Shown: positions 51,653 to 64,000, numbered from the stretch's first letter. The stretch: 64,000 nt of DNA from Raffaelea ambrosiae (GCA_002778195.1 PCDI01000005.1:2915093-2979092), one strand, 5' to 3'. A program made the numbers and translations. Notes: generated by a model not told the origin, from the sequence alone.

Positions 51653-54254
51653 ATGGATCGGACTCAGGGAGAGTACGAGGACTACAAGTCGCGTCCGCTG
51701 TTTTATATTGGGCAGCACGATTCCGACAGGTGGGACGCTCTCACTGATGCCGAGTACACCAGTGTTGTAGATTTTGGGGTAGGCCCAAGTTTTTTAGTTC
51801 TCTTCAGTTTTCTTTCTTTTCTTTTCTTTTGATATGGCTGTTTTGGCTGTTTCCTCTGTCAAGAACGGACTTGTCTGACAGAAGTATACAGTTCTCCTTT
51901 GTTACGGCCCCCATCACAAACCGCCACTTCCACGACCGGGTCTTCGACCTATACCGCAGCCATCTTAAGAATGTCCAGACTCGCGACTTGACTGATGCCG
52001 AGCGCTCGAACCCGTCATTTCCAGCACCTACTATTCCGACCCTGACCGACGATGACACATCGCTCTTCCCCGGCCGCTACATCACGTCTATTGTAGCTTA
52101 CTCGAGCCCCTGGATTGACCTATACTCAGACGACCCTCTGGTGGCCAATCTTTCTCGCCAGGTGTTGAATCTCGAGGTGGCGTACGCAAACTTCTGCGGC
52201 GTCCGAAATATCATCATCCCAGGACCACGGGCAGACAGCGATGGCACTCGTGTTGCTCAATATGCCCGTGCCGTGCAGGAGGCTCTCCAAGTGGGCGGTA
52301 GGGTCTCCCTGATTGTCCAGCTACCAATGTATCGCGAGCCTGGCCTGGAGGAAAAGACCGAAACTCTCTCTGGGCCAACCAGTGGTCCCAAGGAAGGAAA
52401 AGAGATTGACATCTACAGCTGTTGGGATACCTGGCATACCGTTCGTACTGTATGCGACTACAGCCAGAGGCTTTCTGTTTGTAAGCAAGCTTCCCGACGG
52501 CGTTCTGTGTACCCACTTGCTAATTCCCAGTGCAGCCCTGCGTATTCCTCTTAGGCTCCCGGAGATGGAACTGCAAACGCGCTGGTTTGCCGAGCCTTTG
52601 CATTACTTGACATTGGATGCGTCCATCTTCCAGGAGAACCGCGCTGGATATCCCTGTCTCAGCAGTCACCACCAGAAGATGATAAATAGGTACATGCGTC
52701 TTAAAAGCACACCGTGGATGATCCTCAGCGATGCTGGGCCAAGCAAGGAAGAGATTACCGGCACAGCAACTGCTTATGCGGATCCAAAAGACTTTCCAAG
52801 TCTGGCGGAGGCTCACAGCCCTGCCTTTGCGGATAAGAAGAAGCATGCCGGCAATCCTTACCTGGACTATCTGAAGCATGTTGAACAAGATCAAGCCCCA
52901 TATTCCAATATGGAGTCATCAACCCTGAGCAGTTTTCAGGACTGGCTGCAGTCACCCCTTCAGCCTCTGGCCGACAATCTGGAATCGGCCACCTACGAAG
53001 TGTTTGAGGGAGACCCCGTCAAATACAGCCAGTACGAGAAAGCTATCACGGCGGCTATGCATGACTGGAAAAGGCTCAATCGGCCAATGTCAGCGACGTG
53101 CCACGCCAACGGAGAAGCAACCCCCCAGCTTGTTGTGACGGTAGCCGGGGCTGGCCGCGGACCCCTTGTGACTCGCGTGCTCCGAGCAAGTAAGGCTTCC
53201 GGAGTTCCTGTGCAGCTTTGGGCCCTTGAGAAGAACCAGAATGCGTTCGTCTATCTTCTGCGGATGAACAAGCTTGTTTGGGGAGGCCAGGTGCATCTTG
53301 TGAAGACCGACATGCGCGAATGGCCCGGCCCTGTACCCGAGGGCAGCAAGGACGGCAAGACAACGACCGTGGACATCCTGGTCAGCGAGTTGCTTGGCTC
53401 ATTCGGTGACAATGAGCTGTCCCCCGAGTGTATCGACGGCATCCAGAAGCACATTGCGCGGCCGCATGGAATCTCCATTCCGCAGTCTTACACGGCACAC
53501 ATGAGTCCCATATCGTACCCCCGTGTCTACGCTGATCTCAATACCCGTGTGGCGACCGACCCGAATGCCTTCGAGACACCATGGGTTGTCCACCTATATG
53601 CTATCGACCTCGTCTCTCAGAAGGTTCCTGGCCACCCACGGTACCAGCAAGCCTGGGAGTTTGTGCATCCCGTGCGGCTGCCATTTGTTGAAGACTGGGC
53701 TGCCGAGCACGGCTTGAAAAAGGTGCAAACCGGTGGCGTCGGTGCTATGACTCTTTCTGCGGGTCTCAATGAGCACAACGCTCGGAAATGCCACCTGACG
53801 TTTGTGTGTAGACCGCGCGGCGTCATGCACGGCTTGGCAGGATACTTTGAATCCGTCCTCTACCAGCCCGAGACGAAAGAAGGAGAGCCAAAGCCGGAGG
53901 CTATTGAGATCAGCACCAGGCCAGATCGTATTGACGAGAAGAGCAAAGATATGATCTCTTGGTTTCCCATTTTCTTCCCTCTGAAGGTATGTTGTAACTT
54001 CGGCCAACGTTCGGCACCACATATCCCCAAAAAACCAGCGAAAAGAGTTGCCTGCTAACACCAGTGGCACTTAGAAACCGCTCTATTTCCCACAAGACTC
54101 GGAAATCGAAGTCACCATGTGGCGGCAGACGGACGACACAAAGGTCTGGTACGAATGGCAGGTTGAGATATACGTGTGGGTTGGACAGGAGACTCGTGTG
54201 AAAGTGGCAGCATCGGAGCTGCACAGCAGCCGAAAGGTTGCCTGCTTGATGTAG
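51653..54254 (+). CDS. SKB1: type II protein arginine methyltransferase PRMT5 (Skb1/Hsl7)
   Basis: Makes symmetric dimethylarginine on histones, Sm proteins and other targets; fungal relatives also act in cell-cycle and polarity control. Four exons: 51653-51778, 51892-52480, 52536-53986 and 54075-54254, 781 residues. The N-terminal TIM-barrel part spans the first half. TYEVFEGDPVKYSQY (about 390-405) carries the Tyr and Phe that fix symmetric dimethylation. The SAM loop is VAGAGRGPL (about 440). The double-Glu loop SELLGSFGDNELSPE begins at about residue 521. Exon 4 completes the beta-barrel with VTMWRQTDDTKVWYEW. The first intron has a GTAGGC donor and joins in phase 0; its acceptor is the second of two nearby AGs, chosen because only it keeps the frame. 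Confidence 0.94.
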
Positions 54255-55062
54255 AAACGGGACAAAAAAGACGGGAAGACGGGGTGTCAGGAGCTTGGTG
54301 TGATCAAAAGTTTTTATATTTATTTTTGGTTTATTCTTTCGATTGGTTCTGCTGCATTCATTGGTAACTAGTTAGTGTTCGAGCGTATGATTTACGCGGT
54401 ATATTGTACGTATGTAGCAAAAATCCTTCGTGTCTCCAGCGCAAATAACACGATCGAAATAAGCTTGCTGGATCTCATCTCTTTCGAGCATGTCTTTTGC
54501 CACTTGCCAGGTGTTACCAGAACGTCACAGCTGGTGCCTGTTTCTTCCTAATGCATGGATGACTAAGTGGACCGATCAGCCGCTCGGCACTAGCTGGCGC
54601 CGACAGCTTGAGTGGACATGGAGGGGCAGCGCCACACCAGCAGCCGCCACAAGAGCTCCTAGACCTCCATCCGTAACAAAAGAAGTGTCATACTGTAGCA
54701 GCCAGCCTGTCGATAGTCGTCAGCGCCCCCCCCCCCAGAAACCGAAACTTAAGGAGCGTCATTCCTGGTGAATCTGGACGTATTTTCTGCTGGTATTGCT
54801 TGCTACACCGACCAAATCTCCAGACTGCTTACGAAAGAGGGCACAAAGTCGGGAGCTATACGAACGACCGTCCTCACCGAAACAAGCGACAATACGAACA
54901 AGATATCCCTGAACCTAGCCTCACGATCCCTGCCGTTGAATTTCCTTTGCGACCTTCCAACACACTCCTCCACGGATCGAGAACAGGCCGACAACGAGTC
55001 TTCGTTCCCTGTGTGCAGACACCAAGCACCCTTCCCTACACCCAAAACTTCCCGACGGCAGT
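54255..55062. promoter_or_regulatory. intergenic between PRMT5 and SEC18
   Basis: 808 bp holding the 3' flank of PRMT5 and the promoter and leader of SEC18. Contains a taactagtta palindrome near 54365 and a C run at 54727-54735. An open stretch in the SEC18 leader near 54768-55060 has no recognisable motif. Confidence 0.45.
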
Positions 55063-58000
55063 ATGGATATCCGGAACAACCTCTTCGGCAAGAGTGGCCG
55101 TGGTGGTGGCGGCTTGCCCGGCCGTCCAACGCCAGGAGGTGGTGGTGCGCCGCCGTCTGGATACGACAGCCCCAGCTCACGGGGATACGGCGCACCAAAT
55201 AGCCCGGGTCAGTTTCAGCAGCGAAGCCCCGGCTATGGCCAGGCACCCCCTTCCAGTGGAGGCTACCCTTCCGGAGGAGGCGGGGGTTACCCGTCCGGCG
55301 GCGGCGGTGGCGGAGGCGGTGGCCGTCCGGTGCGTCTGAGACTGGCCAAGGTCGATGACAAGGCGCTCCAGCAAATGTACATCTTCACCAACATTTGCGC
55401 CGTGTCTCCGCGCGACTTCCCGCCCTCGCGCGACGGCTCCGACCTCTACTTGCGGCTGTACGGCAACTCATTGGACGGCGACTTTGTCGTTACCGCGCGT
55501 CCAACGCCCGGGTTCCCCGACGGCTGCATTGCGCTGTCTGACCCGCAGCGCACATGGATGCGCGTTGCCATTGTAGACGAGGTCATTGGCGAGGTCTACA
55601 ACCCCTTTGCTAGCGGACAACAGGCCTACCTGGGCACCATCGACGCCGAGGTCGGCTTTGCCTCGACCAAGAAGTTTACCGATGCCCCTTACGACCAAGA
55701 TGTTCTGGCCGACATGATGACCAAGACCCTCTCGAACCAGATCCTGTCGCCCGGTCAGCGGCTGCTCCTCGACGTGCGCAGCATCCCGCTGTCGATCGTC
55801 ATCAAGACCGTGCAGCTGGCCGACCTGAGCATGGAGAAGCCAAGCGGCGACAGCAGCACACGAACCGATTCCGGCGCCCGCGGTATCTTGGTGCCGCAGA
55901 CCATTGTCAACTTTTACAAGAACGCAAGCTCGCCAATCAAGCTGTCCGGCTCGAGCCGGCGACAGACGGCCAACGCGATCATTGCGCCCGACTTCAAGTT
56001 TGAGGACATGGGCATCGGTGGTCTCGATGACGAGTTCTCTACCATTTTCCGGCGTGCGTTCGCGTCGCGTATCTTCCCCTCGGGCCTGATGGAGAAGCTG
56101 GGCGTACAACACGTCAAGGGTTTGCTGCTCTATGGACCTCCAGGTATGTGCGACTGTTTTGGGGGAGCTATGCTGCCTTCGAGTACCATTGCTAATGCGT
56201 GACAGGAACGGGTAAAACTCTCATTGCAAGAGAGATTGGAAAGATGCTCAATGCTCGAGGTATGTGACGTACCTCTCAGTTGATACAGCGTGGAGGCCAT
56301 GGCACTGACAGTTTCGTAGAACCGAAGATCATCAACGGCCCTGAGGTGTTGAACAAATATGGTAGGCATACCCTAGACTCGTCGGCTAGCACATGCTCCA
56401 AGGCATACTAACAACCACGTAGTTGGTCAGAGTGAGGAGAACATCCGGAAGCTCTTTGTAAGTCTTCTTGTCGATCTGGAATGCCCATTGATCAGCAATC
56501 TAACCGCTTTCTCAGGCCGATGCAGAAAAAGAATTCAAGGAAAAGGGCAACGATTCGGGCCTGCACGTCATCATCTTCGACGAGCTCGACGCTGTGTGCA
56601 AGCAGAGAGGCTCTGGTGCTGGCGGCGGCACGGGTGTGGGAGACAGCGTCGTATGTGCTCCCTCCTAATCCATGCTGCTGTGCCTCCCCGTCACTTGCTA
56701 ATGGGCTATGTGTTTTGTTAGGTCAACCAACTTCTCAGTAAGCTGGACGGTGTCAACCAGCTGAACAACATCCTTTTGATTGGCATGACCAACCGGAAGG
56801 ACATGATCGATGATGCCCTCCTGCGACCGGTACGTATTTTTCTTGCTCCGGGTTTCCAGATGCTTGCGGCAAGCTAACAATGTCTGAACAGGGACGTTTG
56901 GAAGTTCAAGTCGAGATCTCTCTTCCCGACCAAAAAGGACGAGTTCAAATGTAAGGATGTCTCCTTTACAAGTTCACGTACCCTGAACAAAACAAAAATA
57001 GAAGATGAGAAAAGACACGAGATATTGACCCTTTGACGCCTTCAGTCTCAAAATCCACACGGCCAAGATAGCAGCCAACGGCACCCTGGACAAAGGTGTC
57101 GACATTGAAGAGTTGGCTGCGCGGACACAGAACTACAGCGGTGCCGAACTCGCCGGTCTGGTGCGCAGCGCGACATCTTTTGCCCTGAGTATGTCTTCTC
57201 TCCACCCCCCTATGTGACATGCATTCACTTGTCTGTACGAAGCTAAAACGGAGGCAGACCGCCACACCAAGGTCGACAACATGGCTGCTATCAGCGGAGA
57301 CATCGCCAATATGATGATCAACATGGGCGACTTTGAACATGCCCTGACGGAGATCAAGCCGGCATTCGGTATGGCCAACGAAGAGCTGGAGCAGAACCTG
57401 GAGTACGGCATCATCCACTACTCGCCGCATATCAAGGCCATCATCAACAAGTGCATGCAGTACGCCGCAAGCGTTCGCGGACAAAACAACCCACAGCACC
57501 TGTCTGTGTTGCTGCACGGTCCGCCCGGCAGTGGAACGACGGCACTGGCCACCCACATTGCCATGGAGAGTGGTTTCCCATTTGTGAAATCAGGTACGTT
57601 ATGGCAGTATGTGAACAGATAAAAGAGCAGCAAGAAAACCAACCCCCCCCCAAGGAACTCCCAAACAAACAGTCAAACAGACAGACGTCGACAGTCATGT
57701 TTCTGACCTGTGTACTCTTCTAGTTTCACCCGCCGACATTTTGGGCTACGGCAGCGAGATCGGCCGGAAGGACTACATCCACAAAGTCTACAGCGACGCG
57801 TGCAAGTCCCGCCTGTCTCTTCTCATCTTTGACAGAATCGAGCACTTGGTAGAATGGAACCCGGTAGGCCCGCGCATGTCGAACGTCATGGTGCAGGCTC
57901 TCATGACTATGTTCTCGGCGTCGCCGCCCAAGGGCCACAAGCTTTTGATTTTGGCCACGACGTCCAGCCGTTCGGTGCTTGACCAGATGGGCATCACGGA

Positions 58001-58277
58001 TGAGTTCCAGTTCAAGGTTGCCGTGCCCGCCGTCGCGGATCTGCGCGAGCTCGGCACAGCGCTCAATGAGACCGGCCGCTTTGCGCCCGCCAGCATCAAT
58101 CGCGCGCTCGGTATGCTGCAGCAAAACAACGGCCACGACCGCGTGGGCGTGGGCATCAAGCGGGCACTGGCCGCTGCTGCCACGCAAGACACCGAAGGGT
58201 CGGCGGGCGAGGATACTTGGGTGGACGGGTTCGTGGACGATATTGGCCAGAGAATTGCAGAGAACCAGCCGATGTAG
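55063..58277 (+). CDS. SEC18: NSF-type AAA ATPase Sec18
   Basis: Hexameric ATPase that, with alpha-SNAP, takes apart SNARE complexes after vesicle fusion. Ten exons: 55063-56143, 56206-56259, 56320-56361, 56423-56457, 56516-56650, 56722-56829, 56892-56950, 57046-57188, 57243-57593 and 57724-58277, 853 residues. The N-terminus is an unusual Gly/Pro/Ser-rich tail of about 85 residues with a G-only run, then the NSF N-domain. D1 has Walker A GPPGTGKT (358-365, split by intron 1), Walker B IIFDELD and the arginine-finger region ending RPGRLEVQ. D2 has GPPGSGTT at 645-652, where the conserved lysine is replaced by threonine (codon ACG, 57536-57538); its Walker B reads LLIFDRIE. Exons 2-8 are very short. 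The acceptor before exon 9 is AAG. Confidence 0.94.
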
Positions 58278-61200
58278 TGTGGGGTGGGGCCTTTGGGAAG
58301 AGAGGGACCAGAGACGTGCAGCGTGGTGGTTTATCTCTTTGGGAAGTACTTCATTCTGGATGGGTAGGGGGGGGGGAGGGCATTCTGCAACAACGTATGG
58401 GTTCGAAACCCGGTCTTTTGGGGTAGATAGAAACGCGAGAGTTCTCAGGAAGGGGCTCTCGGCAAAGCAGAATATACGCGTACAACACATGTCTATCTGC
58501 CCACACAGGAGATTTCGTCCCTTCGTTTGAGCTGGTGGACATCACCACCATCGACTATGGTGTCCAAGAAGGTCAGCCACCTTCGTGCCCTGTTCTAGTG
58601 GTCTGTGTTTAGCCATCTCCAGTCTGTTTCGCCCACCATACCATGAGCGTGCAAGACAAAATAGCGTCTTCCCGATCCCAAGGCAAGACTGCTTCGCCTA
58701 GCCCGTAGCGTGTCCACTAGGCCGACCCAGCGTCGTGGTTTCCTCTCGTCCCTGCAAATGGCCACGATATAATTTTGTGGGCAGGCCAGGGTTTGCGACC
58801 GCTTCGGGCAAGTTTACTTGGCCACACAAACAGATAGACCACATATCAATAAATAGTCTATGGGCACTTTAACCACCTCTGGAGAGACAACACGTAGAAT
58901 AAAAAAGTGTTTTCTCTCCAAGACAGGGCAACCCCTGCCACAACTTTCCTCGCAAAAGAGGAAAAATTGGCGTCTCTCCACCCCCTCCCGACAACTTGGC
59001 TCACGGTAATGCCTCGATGTGGTTTTCGGTGGACAATCTTGGGGATTTCGCCCTTCCGGTGTAAGTTTTGTGATCTGTCTTATGGAGCCCCGTGGGAGGT
59101 GGGATGACTATTACGAGTAGGTGTCAGGACGGTTGGGTGCTGGATAGGCAGAAAGAGAAATCTCAGCGCGCGAAACGGCCGGGCGTTATCGACAGTTCCT
59201 TCATTCGATGAGCTGATGAAGATGGCTAGCTTTCTTTCAGTAATGACTGCAAAGCAGGACAGAAATGGCCCCTGTTGGGCGGCATGGCAGAGACGAAACA
59301 CTGATTTTCCCCCTCTGCTGCACAGCGAACGTGGACAGAAGAAAAAGAAAAGAAAGTGTACAAAATGGCTCCAGCACAATACGAGTAAGATACGAACGCG
59401 AGTACATGTGCTTCTTGCATCAGTCTGGACAGATGGGGGGGGGGGGGGGGTTCGCAGGCAGAACACATCTTGCGCCGTTGCCCCCCCCCTGCTAGTGGCA
59501 AGACTATCATAGGCGGCACGGCGCTGTCCCTATCCAGTGGATGGACAATATCCCCAGTTCAGCGGACGAGCAAGTCCTCCTAAACAGAGCCGGGCTCTCG
59601 GCGTCCTTCCCCGGAAACGTACTGGCGGAAACGTACTGGACTGGATTGGGATACTAGCCCGCAGACTATTGCAAACATCTGCACCAATTGCAAACGCTGG
59701 CGGATGAAACTCAACGTATGCGCATGTGTTGGAGTTCTGGAACGCACCAAAGCCAGCGTCCACATGCGAGCCTCTTGGTATTGAACTGACCACAGCAGTT
59801 CGCCAGCGGCGGCAAACGCCAGAGATTCGGCATGTGACCGCGGGCCTCCTTCTGCTCGCCGAATCCATGTGGTAACCAATGTCTATCCCACACTGCAGAC
59901 GATATTGGGCTGAAAGGATGCAGACTATTGGCATCTTGCCTGCCTGTCCATCCATCATCCTTCCTCTCTGACAACCCTGGCTGGCTCAAAGATTTCCGCA
60001 GTCTGGCGGAGTGGGCCCTAGAAAGAGAGCACTTACTTCCCTTGGGACTTGGGTCGTCTCAATGGGTTTGGGGGATATCTTGCGGCCTGGCTCCTGGCGA
60101 GACGATCATCCTGACATTCCTTCCGGATTGCTACTGTGTATATTCCTGCCTGTAATGCTCTGTGTAAGGTACTGGCGATTTGCGTATCTGGGTTTCTCTC
60201 TGTGTGTTGGCCCCGGTCTCTGTTGGGAAATGTAAGGAAAGTGTGCGTTCTTTTGGGGCGGGCCTTTCTCAACCACCCCTTGACGCAAGGAGACACAAAA
60301 ACGTGATAAAGTGCATTTCAACCAGACGTGCCCTGCAGCGGACCACTTTTGTGACAATCTAATGCGGCATTGAGGCAACGCCAATTTCGTGCCAGTGCTA
60401 CCCTGCCTGGGGAGGGGAACTGAACCCCCCCAATTTGTATAGATGAAAGAGTGGAAAAAAGCCGCAGCCAGAATTTGGTGGTAGGAGCATGAGCGAGATA
60501 AACTGTCAGCACAACTACTTTGTACTATGTATCTTACTGTAGCAGCAGGCACAGGGGACTTCATTTGCCCCCCCCCCTTCCCCTTTCCCTGACTTCAGGT
60601 GCTGTAGGACACACCCACCTTCAACTACATACATAGTAACTAGTACTTTCTTTGTCCAGCAAATGCCCAGCAGACCCAGGGGGAGGGGCATGAATGATAC
60701 ATCTGCAATGGGCCATCCTCATTTGCTTTCATGCACTGAATGTGCATTGCCATATTAAGGGGAGCCGTGATTCTGCAGAGCTGGGCATGTCGGGAGCCGA
60801 GTTTTTCGGGAGTCGGCTGGCATTCCTTGGACACGCTCCTGCGCCGATCGAACAGGGAAAATATGATGCAAGATAAGTGAAGAGCCCGGAGAGGAGAAGC
60901 ACAATAAATGAAGCCGGCCATGGGATCTATTTTGGCCGTTTTTTTTTTTTTTTTTTTTCTCCCCAAACTCGAGGGTCTGAGCGGTCATATAGACAAAGGG
61001 GCTGGCCAGCGGTGGGTTCAAACGACCTGTTCGTTGGCGAATGGGCAGCCAACCCCCGTTGTTTCTGCAGTTCCTTACCATCGTAGTACCGTGCAGTGGT
61101 ATCCCCAAAGGTTTCCGCCTTGTTTCTCCCCATGGTCCAGTCTTTTCTTACCTTGTAATTGGTCGTGACGAACCAGGCTCGTGTCGAAACACTGTGGGTT

Positions 61201-63159
61201 GCGATTGGCCTGGCCATCTGCTTTGTACGAGACAGGGAGCTGCGACGGGAATGGCGGATGAAGACGGAGCCCAGCCAGCCGTGTGTGCCCGTCACGGCTC
61301 GTTGCAACCAGAACCGAAAAAAAAGGTTCATAGCGATCAGTCAGGGGCAGGGTCATTGGCTAGCTTTGCCCCGTTGCAAGAGCCATGACGTCCATCTTCT
61401 GTCCACAATGCCTGTCAGACTCCAGTATTCTCGTCTGGTCATGATGTGCTGTTGCATTGCTGCTGGGGCATGTAGCGAGCACTCTGCCCCTAGCATCTTA
61501 AGAAGCTCGCCGACAGACCCGTATCCCGCCGGCGCAAACTCAAAATCGCATTCGTGCTGCAAAGCACTGTTCGCCCTGCAAACGAAAGAAGCATCTCACT
61601 CCTGATGTAGCTAGCGTCTGCGTTGGACACGGGCAAGTAGCTGCCCCTAACAATTTCGCGGCCCTGGGCCATTCTGCCGCAAAGTCCCACTCCTACCAAC
61701 ACAGAAATTTCCTGGCTGTTCCGGGTCGTCAAGCAATAAACAAAGCGTTAATAAGGCGCGAGCAGGAACTCGTACATACTTTGTAGTACTTTCCCGTGCC
61801 CGCCGCGTCACGCGTGACGATGTCTCGCTGTCTGGGAAGCACAACCGCATTGGCGACCGCATTGGCGACCACACAGAGCACCAGGTAGATGGCCCGAATA
61901 GAGGCCAGGAAAGAAGCCGAGGTGGGTGGCTCAACAGCCACGAGTAAGATACGAGCACTCCTTCTCGCCTGCTACCGTACACCACAGGTCCTGCGAACGA
62001 GACTGCCTGCGACCACTCCTCCTGCCGGTTCTTTGCAACCCAAAGATCCTTGCGAATCCGTACCATACCACTGTACACTGTATTGTGCCGTTCGCAACGT
62101 GCACTAGCGTCGTTAGCTCTGTCTTTGTCAGGGTCGAAAGTACCTATCCTGCGTACTAACTAGTTAGTCCTTGCAATACTCGTACTGGCTCCCATTCTGG
62201 TGCGGCCAGAGGGCGTTGAAAACGGCCAGCCGCTCAGCCGCCAGCAAGCCTGGCGTGTGGACTGGGCAGTCATCTGGCTTTGCCGATCCCTCTTGCTACA
62301 AAGCACATCGTACTACAATATGTAGTATTTTGCGGTGTATCAGGCCTGAAGCTGGACTGAGCGCTGTTCTCCATACTGGAACTGACCAAAGTAAGTGCGA
62401 ATACCTTTGGCAGGCAGTGTGTTGGCCTGTGGTCTCTCGAGCAAGGGCCAAGTCGGCCACCCTGTTAATTTGGAGGCTCCTGGATGGATGCGACGGCATG
62501 GACCGTGCATGCTGATTTGGTGGCTGGCTGAAAGAGCAGCGGTGGAACATCTCAGGAAACAGGCAGAGAATGCAAGAGAATGCAGCAAAATGCAAGATCT
62601 CAAATTCGCAGACGGTCTTTTTCATCCAACTGCGCTCCTGCCAGTTCCTGTCGAGTCTTTGTGGTGCATCGCTCTTTCCCAGTGTGCCGCCACGCCGTCG
62701 ACTTTTTTTTTTGGTCTGGCTATTATTGCCTTCCAAATAAGTTAGCTGCTCGTGCCGGACGCACAAACCGCCAACACCCCCCCCCCAGCTCCACCGTCGC
62801 TCCTTCCCACTTTTCAACGGCCTGGCTGGCCAAATGGTCAATCCCTTGCTGGGACCCACATTCCGCAACGCCTTCTTGTTTCCTTTCCCGACCTCTTTGT
62901 GAGTCTGTCTGCCTTTTCGCCCGCCTCCTTCACAATCACCACAACATCCAGACGCGCAGACTGCGCCGGAACAAACCACCAAGTATCGACGACAGCATAC
63001 TCGGAATTCGCGCCCGCATTCGCGCCCAGCTTCGATCGCCGTTCGATTTGCAGCACCCGCATTCAATGCCTCGCCAACAACAGTCCGTCCCCGTGATCAC
63101 CTGCACGCTGGTCGGCTGCTTCTAAGCAGCAGGAGAGCAGCACCCAGCACCCAGCAGCC
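58278..63159. other. 4.9-kb gene-poor stretch
   Basis: No gene is supported. Short frames on both strands overlap and show no motif. Visible structure: a 16-base G run (59435-59450), a G run near 58367-58377, a C run near 60569-60577, an 18-base or longer T run at 60941-60958, and a ctaactagttag palindrome at about 62156-62167. The last part (62600-63159) is C/T-rich and must include the promoter of the gene at 63160. Confidence 0.5.
59435..59450. repeat. 16-base poly-G tract
   Basis: Uninterrupted G16 in non-coding sequence; the second of two 16-base G/C homopolymers in the window. Confidence 0.9.
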
Positions 63160-64000
63160 ATGGGGGACTCTTTCGAGCTTCCCATCCAGCAGCCTGCCGG
63201 CGCAGCATACACATGGCGACTACGTCGACTCTCAGCACCGGACGTGCGGCGGGAGCGGGCGCTGCCCGCGGTCGTACCCGCCGAACCTGCACCGACGACA
63301 CAACCTGCCGCCATTGCCGGCCCTTTGGCTGCTCGCTGGAGGCCTGAAGCTTCTGCAGCTGCCGTGGCAGCGGAAGCAGACGCCTTGCCAGCGCGCGAGA
63401 ACAGTCTCGCGACTGGACGAGGCGCCACGGGCCCGTCCCCCGCGGCGACCGGTACGCTGCGCGACATGCGCTTCAAGCGGCCGGCGCATGCGAAAGATTC
63501 TGAGCGTCTAGCTCACCGGGGACCTGCACGACCCAAAATGCGCATCTCGCCCAACGCCACGCCCAAGCCGCTGCTTCCCGTGACCGAGAAGAAGAGCCTG
63601 GAGGAGAACAAGTTAGAGCGCCGCGCCAGGAAGAACACGGGCGACAGCGAGAGGCCGGATATCTCGCCCGACAACACGTCTGCTGGCCGAGAGGGCAGGC
63701 AGTTCACGGTTGCGAATGTCGGCAACAACGGGCGCATCTACCTGCGGTAAGTTTCTGAGCACGCGGGAGACATGCTGGAGACGCGCTGGAGACAGGCTGG
63801 AGAGCACGCTGGAGCGGAAACCAGACCTGCTGGCCGCCAACTGCTGCATGTCTCGGTCTAGCAGTTGAAGACCGGACCACTAACTGTATTCCAGGCCCAC
63901 CGTCCGACCTGCACACCTTCGCTTCCCGCAGCCGAACTTTGTGTTCCCCATCACACCACCCAGCACAGCTGGCCTGGACGCCCTCGCCTCCGACAGGCTT
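63160..64000 (+). CDS. 5' part of an unknown gene, runs off the window
   Basis: Exon 1 at 63160-63746 and a second exon from 63895 to the window end; the 148-nt intron has a GTAAGT donor, a CTAAC branch site and a CCAG acceptor. The first 130 residues are low-complexity Ala/Pro/Arg. Sequence becomes more specific from about residue 160: RQFTVANVGNNGRIYLRPTV, then FPQPNFVFPITPPSTAG. This segment looks conserved and is joined cleanly by the splice, which supports the gene call. I do not recognise the family, and no catalytic domain is inside the window. Start codon chosen as the first ATG of the open frame. Confidence 0.65.

Noticed and set aside
58395..58425. Possible tRNA T-arm (gggttcgaaaccc)
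   Set aside because: No acceptor, D or anticodon stem can be formed with the neighbouring sequence.
1..64000. CRISPR array, prophage or bacterial mobile element
   Set aside because: Introns, eukaryotic gene families and the split tRNA show nuclear fungal DNA; no regularly spaced direct repeats were seen.

Overview
The window is nuclear DNA of a filamentous ascomycete (Pezizomycotina, probably Sordariomycetes; species not identifiable from sequence alone). The evidence is short spliceosomal introns (about 55-130 nt, GTAAGT/GTATGT donors, CTAAC/CTGAC branch sites), compact housekeeping genes in mixed orientation, a tRNA-Ile with an intron, and protein families in their fungal forms. I give 18 protein-coding genes with worked exon structures (one more runs off the right end), one tRNA, one decayed membrane-protein pseudogene, and several repeat or low-complexity tracts.

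Layout. 1-2863: gene-poor, with tRNA-Ile(AAU) on the minus strand beside an AT-rich inverted-repeat relic. 2864-5769: guanylate kinase and a single-pass Cys-rich membrane protein (both minus). 5770-14715: gene-poor, interrupted by a repeat-rich unknown gene (8125-10767) that contains a 335-base assembly gap, and by a broken membrane-protein gene (12382-13368). 14716-33687: a dense block with an HMT1-type ABC half-transporter, long-chain-base phosphate phosphatase (LCB3 type), a mitochondrial 3-oxoacyl-ACP reductase type SDR, SUMO E1 subunit UBA2, queuosine salvage enzyme QNG1, DNA polymerase delta small subunit CDM1, septin CDC10, mitochondrial ribosomal protein bL32m and SKI8. 33688-39651: a GPI-anchored repeat protein and RTP1/TANGO6. 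39652-48445: mostly empty, with one small Cys-rich unknown gene at 43998-44538. 48446-58277: PRP43, PRMT5/Skb1 and SEC18. 58278-63159: empty. 63160-end: the 5' part of an unknown gene.

How the genes fit together. No biosynthetic cluster or defence island is visible; this is an ordinary housekeeping neighbourhood in which many genes share divergent promoters (LCB3/OAR1-like, UBA2/QNG1, CDC10/bL32m, PRP43/PRMT5) or convergent 3' ends. Themes are nucleotide and RNA metabolism (GUK1, QNG1, SKI8, PRP43), protein modification (UBA2, PRMT5), membrane fusion and lipids (SEC18, LCB3), and mitochondria (OAR1-like, bL32m, perhaps a long form of GUK1).

The points most worth a second look are: a lysine-to-threonine change in the D2 Walker A motif of SEC18; a 61-residue acid-free in-frame extension upstream of GUK1 that looks like a mitochondrial presequence; a GPI protein built from three Cys-bounded, N-glycosylation-rich repeats; an assembly gap whose two edges are the same 49-mer; a GC-AG intron; and a SKI8 gene whose first coding exon is only the ATG.
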